Positions 43,345 through 52,008 of a stretch of 64,000 bases of DNA are shown here, in pieces. Under the pieces are notes generated by a model that worked only from the letters and a program-made list of their open reading frames with translations, ran no database searches and was not told the origin of the DNA. Both the position numbers and the translations under genes were made by a program. The stretch's first letter is position 1; each line of letters starts with the position of its first letter. The DNA lies in contig JAZNVL010000017.1 in the NCBI GenBank assembly GCA_045592785.1, forward strand, positions 5,775 to 69,774, in the 5' to 3' direction. The DNA is from RGIG8244 sp045592785. GTDB taxonomy: Bacteria > Verrucomicrobiota > Lentisphaeria > Victivallales > UBA1829.

Positions 43345-44232
43345 ATGGCTGTTTTATTTAACAGAAATCCGAAACTGGCGGATGGCGATCTGGCATCCGA
43401 TGCAGTCGCGGCGGAAGTACCGCGGAGGAAAGAGATCCCCGAAGGTCTTTGGGAAAAATGCAAGCAGTGTGAAGAAACCATTTTTACCAAGCAGAAAGAG
43501 GAAGACTGGAATATCTGTCCGAAATGCGGTTATCATTATCCCCTTTCCGCATGGAGACGGATCGAACTCCTTACCGATGAAGGATCCTTTCAGGAGATCG
43601 ATGCCGACCTGGAATCCGTGGATACCCTCAAATTCGAAGGGGTCGCATCCTATGTCGAAAAACTCGCTTCCAATAAAAAGAAAACCGGACTCAAAGATGC
43701 CGTTATCTGCGGGGAAGCCACCCTCGACGGGAAGCCTTTCGCTCTGGGTGTGATGGATTTCCGGTTCCTCGGTGCAAGTATGGGCGCGGTCGTGGGCGAA
43801 AAGATCACCCGCATCACCGAATATGCAACCGCGAAAAAACTCCCGCTGGTCATCGTGACTGCCAGCGGCGGCGCACGCATGTATGAAGGCATGATCAGTC
43901 TCATGCAGATGGCAAAGACCAGCGGCGCTCTCGATCGTCATAAAGAAGCAAAACTGCCTTATATCGTCATTATGACACATCCCACCACCGCAGGCGTGAC
44001 TGCCAGTTTCGCTTCCCTGGGGGATCTGGTTCTGGCGGAACCGGGCGCGTTGATCGGGTTTGCCGGTCCCCGCGTGATCAAGGATACCACACAGGCGCAA
44101 TTGCCCGAAGGATTCCAGACTGCGGAGTTCCTTTTGCGCAAGGGAATGATCGATCGCATCATTGATCGGAAAAAATTACGCGAAGAACTTAGTTTTTGCC
44201 TTGATTTTTTCGTTTCAGGGTGTAAAGTATAA
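43345..44232 (+). CDS. accD: Acetyl-CoA carboxylase carboxyltransferase subunit beta
   Basis: Carboxyltransferase half of the enzyme that makes malonyl-CoA for fatty acids; it pairs with AccA. I start at ATG 43345, 7 bp after AAAGGA. Its 295 residues show the zinc ribbon CKQCEETIF...CPKCGYHYP near 35-65, then ASGGARMYEGMISLMQMAKTS near 175, HPTTAGVTASFASLGD and the GFAGPRVI oxyanion region. No accA is adjacent. The SRP RNA gene follows 38 bp after the stop. Confidence 0.95.
   Translation: MAVLFNRNPKLADGDLASDAVAAEVPRRKEIPEGLWEKCKQCEETIFTKQKEEDWNICPKCGYHYPLSAWRRIELLTDEGSFQEIDADLESVDTLKFEGVASYVEKLASNKKKTGLKDAVICGEATLDGKPFALGVMDFRFLGASMGAVVGEKITRITEYATAKKLPLVIVTASGGARMYEGMISLMQMAKTSGALDRHKEAKLPYIVIMTHPTTAGVTASFASLGDLVLAEPGALIGFAGPRVIKDTTQAQLPEGFQTAEFLLRKGMIDRIIDRKKLREELSFCLDFFVSGCKV
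44201..44229 (+). promoter_or_regulatory. Possible SRP RNA promoter inside the end of accD
   Basis: TTGATT (44201-44206) followed after 16-18 bp by TAAAGT/AAGTAT (44223-44230). The RNA body begins at about 44271, so a start from here would need 5' trimming. Confidence 0.35.
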
Positions 44233-44270
44233 GAGTAACAGGTACACAAGGTACCGCAGATGGTGATTTT

Positions 44271-44382
44271 GCCGGATGCCGGACCCTGTGCGTTGGAATT
44301 TCTGTGAACCGGGTCAGGTTGGGAACAAAGCAGCCCTAAGCAGAAACGCCAGGCGCCGCAGGTGTTCTGTCATCCGGCTTTT
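44271..44382 (+). ncRNA. ffs: Signal recognition particle RNA, small bacterial (4.5S) type
   Basis: About 108 nt, the RNA scaffold of Ffh that targets membrane proteins. The conserved domain IV is plain: GTGAACCGGGTCAGG on the 5' side, a GGAA tetraloop at about 44322-44325, and AAAGCAGCCCTAAGC on the 3' side. The ends pair: GCCGGATG (44271-44278) with CATCCGGC (44371-44378). A run of T (44379-44385) follows, so the closing stem may double as terminator. The size excludes the long type with an Alu domain. Confidence 0.93.
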
Positions 44383-44383
44383 T

Positions 44384-45592
44384 TTATTGTTCCGGGAGAG
44401 CCTCTTTCCGGATCATGCGGAGCGCGGGGAACATCAGAACGAACAGCAGGAACAGGATCCCTGCGCTGGAGAAAAAGATACTGCGTACCCCGAATTGATA
44501 AGTCAGCCCGGCGGCAAAGAAGGAACAGACCAATCCGCCGAGAGAACTCATGCTTGCCTGCCATCCGAAGACACTGCCCTGGTATTCCGGTTTCGTGATC
44601 TTCAACAGCAGGATCTGTATGACCGGGGTAAATCCGGCAGCCATGAATATCACAAAGAACCGGCTGATGATCAGCGATAATATATCACGGGAACACGCCT
44701 GGAATATTGCCCCCGTCCCGCAAAAAAACAACAGCACATACATCAGACGTTCCGGCTTGAATTTTTCGCAGAACCAGCCGACTGAAAGCCCGGCAAGCAC
44801 GCCGCCCACCGATGCCGCCGAACTGATGATTCCGGTATACAATGCCGCTTCTTTGATCCCTACGATATGTTCGGTCAGGACCGGGATAAAGGGGTCTTCC
44901 ATCCGCCGGGAAATGGAAAAAATGAAAGCGATCCCGAGCAGCCAGAGTAAGGCGGGCGATGCCAGTTCACGCAATTTGAGTTTTTCCGCCTTTTCTTTGA
45001 CCATGGGCACAAAGTTTTCCCGCGTGAATATGTGGACCAGCAATGCACTGGTCAGATAGACCGAACCACACGCCATAAATGACGTGAAGTACCCGAAGTA
45101 ATGGACAAGTAATCCCCCCACAAGGTAGCCTGCCACATGACCGCATTCCATGACCGCAAGCAGTGTCCCCAATATCATGCCGTGTTTTTCTTTCGGGGAC
45201 GTGGTGACAAGCAGTGTACGCGCCGGGACAACGGTCCCTGCAAGAAAACAGCTGATCAGACGGATCAGCAGCAGCACCCATATATTCGGGGCAAAATACA
45301 TCAGTGGATAAGTGAATGTGGCGGCATAACTGGCACGCAGCAGCATCCGTTTCCGTCCGAAACGGTCCGCAAGACGTCCCCAGAAGGGATATGCCAGGGT
45401 CAATGCGATCATGCCAGCCATAAAGTACAGGGAGACATAAACGCCCCGCAACTGTTCATCCACGATCCCCAGATTTTCCCGTATGAACAGAGGGATAAAG
45501 GGCTGACAGCATCCGGTTCCGACCATTGCCAGGAATTGGGCGATCGCAACGATGACGAGATTGAGTTTCCAGTTGATTTCTTTTTGCGGCAT
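44384..45592 (-). CDS. Major facilitator superfamily transporter
   Basis: A ~402-residue, 12-helix MFS protein. The loop 2-3 motif GRLADRFGRKRMLLRA (near 70-85) is the MFS signature. The N-terminal NLVIVAIAQFLAMVGTGCCQPFIPLFIRENLG and the helix-4/5 CFLAGTVVPARTLLVTTSP resemble drug:proton antiporters of the MdtG/TetA type. The substrate is unknown. Starts at 45616, 45604 and 45592 are all in frame; I use 45592 because the promoter -10 box at 45631 leaves too short a leader for 45616. No ribosome site decides it. Its 3' end meets the SRP RNA terminator. Confidence 0.83.
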   Translation of the reverse strand: MPQKEINWKLNLVIVAIAQFLAMVGTGCCQPFIPLFIRENLGIVDEQLRGVYVSLYFMAGMIALTLAYPFWGRLADRFGRKRMLLRASYAATFTYPLMYFAPNIWVLLLIRLISCFLAGTVVPARTLLVTTSPKEKHGMILGTLLAVMECGHVAGYLVGGLLVHYFGYFTSFMACGSVYLTSALLVHIFTRENFVPMVKEKAEKLKLRELASPALLWLLGIAFIFSISRRMEDPFIPVLTEHIVGIKEAALYTGIISSAASVGGVLAGLSVGWFCEKFKPERLMYVLLFFCGTGAIFQACSRDILSLIISRFFVIFMAAGFTPVIQILLLKITKPEYQGSVFGWQASMSSLGGLVCSFFAAGLTYQFGVRSIFFSSAGILFLLFVLMFPALRMIRKEALPEQ

Positions 45593-45630
45593 ATCGGTTA
45601 CCATTATACATTTCATTTATACAATATGGT

Positions 45631-45658
45631 AATATACGCATAAAACGGAGAAATGCAA
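45631..45658 (-). promoter_or_regulatory. Promoter of the MFS gene
   Basis: Minus strand: TTGCAT (45658-45653), 16-bp spacer, TATATT (45636-45631), within the short gap after the LysR gene. Confidence 0.55.
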
Positions 45659-45678
45659 ATCGTATTTTATTATAGTTA

Positions 45679-46563
45679 TTATAACCCGAGGTTATAATAT
45701 TCCCGGATGATGCTGATGAACGCCCGGGCTTGCGGCAGCATGGGCCGGGCCGGATTGTAATAATAGGCAATGGGGAGTTTTTCCGCCACTTCATAACCGC
45801 CGATGACAAGTCCCGCCTGTTGTGCCGGGCTTATCAGGTAGTCGGGGACGAACCCGATCCCGAAGTTTTCCCGCACCAGGTCAATGATCGTGGCGGAGGA
45901 GTATACGGTCATGAATACGTTCATGGGCAGTGGATCCAGCAGATTGCGGATCACTGCATGGATATTGGATTCCGGAGGATAACAAATGAGTTTATCTTTC
46001 GCGATCTCTTCTTTGGTCACCCGTTTTTTCTCTGCCAGCGGGGACTGTCTGGAACGGATCAGTTCCAGACGGCTGTAAAACATGGTATGATACACCAGAC
46101 GCGGGTCCGGACGCCAGGCATTGCCCAGTCCGATATCCGCATATCCGGCAGTGATGGTATCGGCATGAGTGCCGACCGAAGCCGTTGCGTGGATCCGGGG
46201 TGAGATCCCGGGGTAACGCTCCAGCAATCGTTTGAGGAGGGGCGGCAGAATGTTGTGCGCCAGCAATTGTCCGCAGAGGATATTGAGTTCGCCGGAGACG
46301 GTATCGTGGAGTTTGGTCAGTTTTCCGGGGATGGCTTTGATCCGTTGTATGATCTCTTCCGCCTCCGAGAACAGTTTTCTGCCGTCATCGGTGAGCAGTA
46401 CGCCATTGGAATTCCGGACGAAAAGTTTGGTATTGAGTTCTTCTTCCAGCGACTGGATCTGTTTGCTCAAGGCGGGCTGACTGATAAAACAATGTTTCGC
46501 CGCGACTGTAAAACTGCCCGCTTTTGCCACTTGAACAAAATATTCCAATTGCGTTGATGTCAT
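45679..46563 (-). CDS. LysR-family transcriptional regulator
   Basis: A 294-residue LTTR: the N-terminal winged helix-turn-helix reads LEYFVQVAKAGSFTVAAKHCFISQPALSKQI (residues ~6-36), followed by the linker helix and a periplasmic-binding-like effector domain (GELNILCGQLLAHNILPPLL, IGLGNAWRPDPRLVY). It starts 4 bp after the mntP stop, so the two are co-transcribed. The target and ligand are unknown. Downstream MFS transporter or mntP itself are the natural candidates. Confidence 0.9.
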   Translation of the reverse strand: MTSTQLEYFVQVAKAGSFTVAAKHCFISQPALSKQIQSLEEELNTKLFVRNSNGVLLTDDGRKLFSEAEEIIQRIKAIPGKLTKLHDTVSGELNILCGQLLAHNILPPLLKRLLERYPGISPRIHATASVGTHADTITAGYADIGLGNAWRPDPRLVYHTMFYSRLELIRSRQSPLAEKKRVTKEEIAKDKLICYPPESNIHAVIRNLLDPLPMNVFMTVYSSATIIDLVRENFGIGFVPDYLISPAQQAGLVIGGYEVAEKLPIAYYYNPARPMLPQARAFISIIREYYNLGL

Positions 46564-46567
46564 GTCG

Positions 46568-47128
46568 TCACCCCAGAAAAAGAACTTTCAGACCCAGTCC
46601 GATGAGGATCAGTCCCCCCGCGATCGTGCAGCGTTCCCCCAGGAAACGGCCGAGGAAACGTCCGGCGGTACATGCGATTGCGGAAATCACGAACGTGGTA
46701 AGCCCGATCACCGTTACGTCCAGCAGGATGGATGTCCGCCCGAGACAGGCATAGCTCACCCCGATGAGGAAGGCATCGATGCTGGTTGCAAATGCCAGCA
46801 GAATGAGTTGGCGGAGAGTAACGGAAGGCGGCGGCTCCTCTTCTTTCTTTTTCAGTCCGTCGTAAATCATTTTACCGCCGATCCCGCCCAGAAGAAGGAA
46901 GGCGATCCATTTTCCCCAGGACTGCAGGGAAGGATTACAGGATGTGCAGAGGAACCATCCGGCAAGAGGCATCCCCGCCTGAAATGCACCGAAAAGGAAC
47001 GCGGTCAACAGCATTTTTTTGCGTGTGAACGCACTGCCTCCGGTGGTACTCAATACGATGGAGACCGCCATGGCATCCATGGAAAGTCCAATGCCGAAAA
47101 GGAAAGATTCTGCCAGAGCCTGCCACAT
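46568..47128 (-). CDS. mntP: MntP-like manganese efflux pump
   Basis: A 186-residue, six-helix protein of the MntP (DUF204) family, which exports Mn(II). Two symmetric halves carry the key Asp motifs: GLSMDAMAVSIVLS near residue 17 and FATSIDAFLIGVSYA near 112. I start it at ATG 47128 (MWQALAESF), because the GTG upstream lies inside the lysC terminator stem. No manganese riboswitch (yybP-ykoY) fits in the short gap upstream, so control may come through the co-transcribed LysR protein. Confidence 0.9.
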   Translation of the reverse strand: MWQALAESFLFGIGLSMDAMAVSIVLSTTGGSAFTRKKMLLTAFLFGAFQAGMPLAGWFLCTSCNPSLQSWGKWIAFLLLGGIGGKMIYDGLKKKEEEPPPSVTLRQLILLAFATSIDAFLIGVSYACLGRTSILLDVTVIGLTTFVISAIACTAGRFLGRFLGERCTIAGGLILIGLGLKVLFLG

Positions 47129-47138
47129 CGTCCGAAAC

Positions 47139-47169
47139 GGAAAAAGGTCCGGGTTTGACACCGGACCTT
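47139..47169 (-). terminator. Terminator after lysC
   Basis: A perfect 9-bp stem (47169-47161 with 47152-47144), 8-nt loop, then a T run on the minus strand. It begins 8 bp after the aspartate kinase stop and partly separates that unit from mntP. Confidence 0.85.
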
Positions 47170-47176
47170 CTTATGG

Positions 47177-48586
47177 TTATGCGTCTTTCTTTTCCACGAA
47201 TTCGCGGTGAAGAACGACCTGTGCCTGTTCAAAATCGGCGCGGTCCACCACGAACTGAATGTTCACCTGCCGGAGTGTCTGGTCAAGAGCCAGCACGTTG
47301 ATCCCGGCGGCATAAAGAGCCTGCGCGGCACGCGCCAGGAATTTGGGGATTCGCATATTGGACCCGATGACGGAGACGATCCCGACTTTGGAGGAACGGA
47401 CATCTGCGTTGGGGAAGTCTTTGCGGATGGAATCCATACATGACCCCAGCGTTTTGTTCTTTTCCGCCACGAAATGGGTGATGGTATTGGCATTGGTGGT
47501 CTTGGCGATGTAGTTGATCCCGGCGACGGCGAGATGCTGTGTCAGACGGTAGTCATACCCGCTTTCACCGACCATATCCGGGTCGTAGATCTCCATGCTC
47601 ACAAGATCGTTTCTGCCGCAGATCATTTCCACACGCGGATGGGGTGAAACGTATTCGCGGCTGATCAACGTACCGGGGTGTTCCGGATCGAAAGCATTTT
47701 TCACGCGGATGGGAATATTCTTGTATTCCATTTCCTTTGCGGCTTTGGAGTGAATGGCTTCCATGCCCATATCGGAAAGCTGGTCCGCGATATCGAAATT
47801 GGTGTTCCCGATGATCTCCACGTTGTTCAAGCCCATGAGTTTCGGATCGCCGGTGGAGAGATGGAACTCCTTGTGGATGATCCCTTCCGCCGCTTCCGTG
47901 ATCACCGCGATCTTGCTGAACGTGATCTCGCTGTACCCGCGGTCGAACCGCTTCATGATCCCGGAATCGAACTTGACATATCCGGTGACGATGGGCATTT
48001 CGGTATTGTAATCGATGCCGTCGAAGGCTTCTTTGATCGCCTGATCCAGAGTCAGACTCTTCATGGATTTCCAGCCGGAGAGGTCCACGAACCGGGCGTT
48101 GATCCCGTTGGCTTTCAGGATCATTGCGGAGTTGTATGCACTGTGTGCTTCCCCCACAGCCGCCAGAAATTCACGGGTGGCAGGCAGATAATCTTCCGGA
48201 CGGAAATGTCCGAAACTCCGCAGGTTTACGATATTTTCCAGACAAGCCACGATACCGTCAAGCCGCTGATTGATGAAAGCATCTGCTTCCGCTACATTCA
48301 GCCCGATGGATTCGAAAGACTTGTTGTATTCCAGCATTTTCTCCCGGACTTTATCCATGGCGACGATCCAGTTGGCGTTGTCTGCGGCGATATTGCCGTA
48401 GACGCCGGGTGCGCCGCTTTTCTTGTCTTCCAACAGAAGGTTTGTGATCCCGGAATAAGCGGAAACGACGAAGATGCGGTTATAGAGTTCCGCGCCGGAA
48501 CGTTTTCCGATAATGACGTTATTCATGACCTCGCCGAAGCGGCTCATGGAAGTTCCGCCGATTTTTTCAACGGTATGCATTCCCAT
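47177..48586 (-). CDS. lysC: Aspartate kinase
   Basis: A 469-residue kinase that phosphorylates aspartate, the entry to Lys, Thr and Met. N-terminal VEKIGGTSMSRFGEV is the catalytic KxGGTS motif. VTGYVKFDSGIMKRFDRGYSEITFSKIAV near 195-225 holds the ATP/aspartate site. Two ACT domains follow (SVIGSNMRIPKFLARAAQALYAAGINVLALD). The sequence departs from the usual LysC style and resembles the group that includes the ectoine-cluster kinase. GGAGG lies 9 bp before the ATG. It is co-transcribed with hom. Confidence 0.9.
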   Translation of the reverse strand: MGMHTVEKIGGTSMSRFGEVMNNVIIGKRSGAELYNRIFVVSAYSGITNLLLEDKKSGAPGVYGNIAADNANWIVAMDKVREKMLEYNKSFESIGLNVAEADAFINQRLDGIVACLENIVNLRSFGHFRPEDYLPATREFLAAVGEAHSAYNSAMILKANGINARFVDLSGWKSMKSLTLDQAIKEAFDGIDYNTEMPIVTGYVKFDSGIMKRFDRGYSEITFSKIAVITEAAEGIIHKEFHLSTGDPKLMGLNNVEIIGNTNFDIADQLSDMGMEAIHSKAAKEMEYKNIPIRVKNAFDPEHPGTLISREYVSPHPRVEMICGRNDLVSMEIYDPDMVGESGYDYRLTQHLAVAGINYIAKTTNANTITHFVAEKNKTLGSCMDSIRKDFPNADVRSSKVGIVSVIGSNMRIPKFLARAAQALYAAGINVLALDQTLRQVNIQFVVDRADFEQAQVVLHREFVEKKDA

Positions 48587-48587
48587 A

Positions 48588-49880
48588 TCAGAAATCCTCC
48601 ATGCGGATCATGCGGAGTTTCGCCGTATTTTCCGGCAATGCGGCAAGCTCTTTCAATGCTGCCTGAATATCGCCTTCTTTGGCATCATGGGTCAGGATCA
48701 CGATGGAAACATTGCCATCGGCATCCGGACTGCTCTGCATGAGTTTTTCCACGCTGATGTTATGTGTGCTCAACAGTGCGGCGACCTTCGCCAGCACGCC
48801 CGGCTTGTCTTCCACAGGGATCCGGATGTAGCACTTCGTGATCACTTCTTCCATGGGGACCAGACCGGAGAAGGATGCACCTTCCCGGAAGGGCAGCAGA
48901 CGACGGGGCTGTCCGCAGAGGATATCCAGCGCGGCATCCACGATGTCACCGCACACGGCACTTGCGGTCGCTTCCCGTCCGGCACCGCGTCCGTAGAAGA
49001 GGGTATCGCCCACGAAATCGCCGTTGACCATTACGCCGTTGAACACGCCGCTGATGGAAGCGATGGGGCTGGATTTGGGTACGAGAGTGGGATGGACACG
49101 GACTTCCACCTTGTCGTCGGCGTTCTGTTTCATGATGGCAAGCAGTTTGATCTTGCATCCGAATTCATCCGCCCAGCGGCTCTCATCCAGAGAGACTTCC
49201 CGGATCCCTTCGACGAACACGTGATCGGTGCCGAGCCATTTTCCGTATGCAAGAGAAGCCAGGATGGCAGCCTTGTGCGCGGTGTCATGACCATCGATAT
49301 CCAAACTGGGATTTGCTTCGGCGTAGCCCAGTCTCTGGGCATCGGCGAGGACTTCTTCGAAGCCCAGGTTTTCCTGTTCCATGCGGGTGAAGATGTAGTT
49401 GCAGGTCCCGTTCAGGATCCCGTACATCCGGTTGATGCGGTTTCCTGCGAAACCTTCCCGCAGGCTTTTGATGATGGGAATACCGCCGCCCACGCTTGCT
49501 TCGTAATGGATGGAAGTATTGTTTTCATCTGCGATCTGGAAGAGTTCGCTGCCGTATTTGGCAAGCAGTGCCTTGTTGGCAGTGACAACGACTTTTCCCT
49601 GACGCAGGGCAGTTTCGATAAACGTTTTGGCGATGGTGGTACCACCCACCAGTTCCACCACAATATCACATTCCCGGATCAACTCATTTGCATCGGTGGT
49701 GAGCACGCCTTCCGGCATCGCCACTCCGCGATCTGTTGTGATGTCCAGGTCGGCGACTTTTGCAAGACGCACGGTCGCCCCTGTGCGTTTGTAAATCAAA
49801 TCTGCGTGTTTCAACAGGCAGTCCGCGGTACCCGCGCCCACCGTTCCGAATCCGATAATGCCGACTTTTATTTCTTTCAT
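48588..49880 (-). CDS. hom: Homoserine dehydrogenase
   Basis: Reduces aspartate semialdehyde to homoserine for Thr and Met. I start at 49880 (MKEIKVGIIGFGTVGAGTADCLL): the AAAGGAG site is 9 bp upstream, and too close for the alternative ATG at 49889. The 430 residues show the Rossmann motif GFGTVGAG, VELVGGTTIAKTFI, VTANKALLAKYG with a catalytic Lys, EASVGGGIPIIKSLREG and GILNGTCNYI, then DIDGHDTAHKAAILA. A C-terminal ACT domain (VEDKPGVLAKVAALLSTHNISVEK) gives feedback control, as is usual for bacterial Hom. Confidence 0.95.
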   Translation of the reverse strand: MKEIKVGIIGFGTVGAGTADCLLKHADLIYKRTGATVRLAKVADLDITTDRGVAMPEGVLTTDANELIRECDIVVELVGGTTIAKTFIETALRQGKVVVTANKALLAKYGSELFQIADENNTSIHYEASVGGGIPIIKSLREGFAGNRINRMYGILNGTCNYIFTRMEQENLGFEEVLADAQRLGYAEANPSLDIDGHDTAHKAAILASLAYGKWLGTDHVFVEGIREVSLDESRWADEFGCKIKLLAIMKQNADDKVEVRVHPTLVPKSSPIASISGVFNGVMVNGDFVGDTLFYGRGAGREATASAVCGDIVDAALDILCGQPRRLLPFREGASFSGLVPMEEVITKCYIRIPVEDKPGVLAKVAALLSTHNISVEKLMQSSPDADGNVSIVILTHDAKEGDIQAALKELAALPENTAKLRMIRMEDF

Positions 49881-50011
49881 CAGGGACATCTCCTTTCCAT
49901 ACTGAATGAAAAATACCATAAATTCAGTAATATACAGCCAACTCTATTCTTTTTAAAGTCAAAAGAGATATTTTTTTCGAAAAAACATGGAAATTCCGCC
50001 GGAAATACAAC

Positions 50012-50047
50012 AAAAAGCCTCTGCCATCCATTCCGGATGACAGAGAC
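50012..50047 (-). terminator. Terminator after the GH20 gene
   Basis: A 13-bp stem (50047-50035 with 50029-50017) including G-U pairs, 5-nt loop, then TTTTT on the minus strand (50016-50012). Confidence 0.85.
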
Positions 50048-50074
50048 TTGCTGTTTTTGGATCGTAAGACCGGG

Positions 50075-51904
50075 TCAGAAAGAACCCATGGTCACATACG
50101 TTGCGTACGCTTCGCCGCGGGGGAAACAGCGTTCGTCGTAGATGGCTTCCAGTTCTGCGATGCGATCTGTTTCGCCGTTGACGAATTCTTCCAGGCGGTA
50201 AATGGTTTCCTGCGTACGGGCTTTCACGCCGGCGAGCCGGATCTGGATGACTTCCAGCCCTTCGTATTTGTAATGGGCTTTCCACTGTCTGCGGAGTTCC
50301 ACTTCCAGTGCCGCCACATTTTTCACCAGTTCCGGCAGCTGGACCGCACTGAGTTCGCGGAGCGTTGCCATATCTTTTTCTTTGTAGGCTTTCAGCATGG
50401 CTTCCCGGATGTTGATCTTGCCAAGAAGGACCCGGCTGACTGCGGCGGAATAAGCACATTCCGTCTGACCGTCAAGGGAGGCTTCCAGTTCCGCACGGAA
50501 CGCATTGCGGTAGTTGTCTTCATCCAGACGGAGGAAACGCCATCCGATCCCGTAAAGCAGGTCATCCCAGATGAGGACGGCGGGAGTGGAAACGCCGTTA
50601 TCCCGGAAGTCTTCCTGATAATTCATACGGCTGGAAAGCAGCGTCTGGGAGAAACGCACACTGTTCATTGCGGCTGCGATCTTATCCAGACGTTCCACTT
50701 CCTCCCCGGTTCTGCCGTATGCCAGTTCCGCCCCGTGGAGCAGACCCGGGATCACGGTTTCGAAGTCGCAATACGCGCCGTCATCGCCCCACATAGTGAA
50801 GAAGAAGTCCTTCACGCCCATGCGGCGGCAGGATTCCAGACAGGGTTTGATACGGTCGATGGTCTGTTTGTGGTCATAGCAGAAACGGTACCAGGTCCAG
50901 AGAGCGGATCCCATCAGCGGTTCGCCGGCGAGGTCACGGTGTTTCCGGATCATGCCGTCATAGAATTCCGGATCCAGGTGATAGTAATCCCAGTAGACCA
51001 GTTTGATGTCCCGGGGCGTGACTTCTTTCACGTTTTCCGGTACATTGGATTCGGTATCGTAATAATTGTGTGTTGTGCTGCAAAGACGGAAATACATATC
51101 GGACCAGATCATCGGTTCGAAATTGAATTCCTTGCACATTTCCCGGATCTTTGTCATGTGTTCCATGAAGATATCGTACCCGGAACGCTCCCCGTTTTTC
51201 CGTTTGTATGCGCCGGACCCCAATCCCCAGGCTTCGTCCATGCCCAGATGGATCCGACGGGAACGGCAGGCTTTGTCGTAGAACTCGAACATCTTGCGGA
51301 TGAGCGCGTATGTCTTTTCTTCGCCCACCAGGAAAATGTGATCGGTGTCCCGGACGTCCTTACTGCCCACGGTGTGGAAATAGCGTGTCATGTGACCGAG
51401 TGTCTGAATACAGCCGATGAGTTCGATGCCCAGTTTGTTGGCATAATCATCCAGTTCCTGGACTTCTTCCAGACTGTATGCGCCGCGCAGGTAACCGAAA
51501 TCGGGCTGGTCCGGAAGCAGATAGGTGTCTTCGGTATACAGCATCGCCAGATTGTAACCCATCAGGGAAAGACGTGCCAGCACGCTTTTCGCGTATGAGA
51601 TCTTCATGACGGCATTGCGGGAGACGTCCAGCATCACGCCGAAGGACTGGAACGGGGTATCTTCCCCATCGGTCCCCACGCCGCCGAGAGCCATCCCGGC
51701 ACCGCGCATAGCCTGTGCCATGGTACGGTATGTCACGTCGATCCCGGTATCGGAAACAGTGACTTTCAGTTTATCGCCGGTGGTGAACCGCAGGGGCATC
51801 CCGTCGCCGTTTTCCGAGAAGGGGAAATCAGCGGCAAGCGTACGGAGTGCGACCGTGATTTCCGGTGCAGTGTTTTTTACATCCCAACAAAGTTTCAATG
51901 ACAT
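50075..51904 (-). CDS. GH20 beta-N-acetylhexosaminidase-like enzyme
   Basis: A 609-residue enzyme without a signal peptide, so probably cytoplasmic. The GH20 catalytic barrel runs from ~85 to ~400: QSFGVMLDVSRNAVMKI, LMGYNLAMLYTEDTYLL, ELIGCIQTLGHMTRYF, and HLGMDEAWGLGSG near 215 with the Asp-Glu pair that polarises the 2-acetamido group and acts as acid. FFFTMWGDDGAYCDFE completes the site. A helical C-terminal third follows. It resembles the barrel-only GH20 group (Paenibacillus Hex1-like). The role is release of terminal N-acetylhexosamines from imported glycans. It has its own strong promoter and terminator. Confidence 0.85.
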   Translation of the reverse strand: MSLKLCWDVKNTAPEITVALRTLAADFPFSENGDGMPLRFTTGDKLKVTVSDTGIDVTYRTMAQAMRGAGMALGGVGTDGEDTPFQSFGVMLDVSRNAVMKISYAKSVLARLSLMGYNLAMLYTEDTYLLPDQPDFGYLRGAYSLEEVQELDDYANKLGIELIGCIQTLGHMTRYFHTVGSKDVRDTDHIFLVGEEKTYALIRKMFEFYDKACRSRRIHLGMDEAWGLGSGAYKRKNGERSGYDIFMEHMTKIREMCKEFNFEPMIWSDMYFRLCSTTHNYYDTESNVPENVKEVTPRDIKLVYWDYYHLDPEFYDGMIRKHRDLAGEPLMGSALWTWYRFCYDHKQTIDRIKPCLESCRRMGVKDFFFTMWGDDGAYCDFETVIPGLLHGAELAYGRTGEEVERLDKIAAAMNSVRFSQTLLSSRMNYQEDFRDNGVSTPAVLIWDDLLYGIGWRFLRLDEDNYRNAFRAELEASLDGQTECAYSAAVSRVLLGKINIREAMLKAYKEKDMATLRELSAVQLPELVKNVAALEVELRRQWKAHYKYEGLEVIQIRLAGVKARTQETIYRLEEFVNGETDRIAELEAIYDERCFPRGEAYATYVTMGSF

Positions 51905-51947
51905 AAGAAATCCTTTCTGTATCAGTTAAGTATAAGACTTTTTGCGT

Positions 51948-51975
51948 AATATAGTACAAAGTAAAGTATTGTCAA
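51948..51975 (-). promoter_or_regulatory. Promoter of the GH20 gene
   Basis: Minus strand: consensus TTGACA (51975-51970), 16-bp spacer, TATATT (51953-51948), 44 bp before the ATG. Confidence 0.62.
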
Positions 51976-52008
51976 GCAGAAAAATGTACGTTTCGGAAAA
52001 AATGTGGA

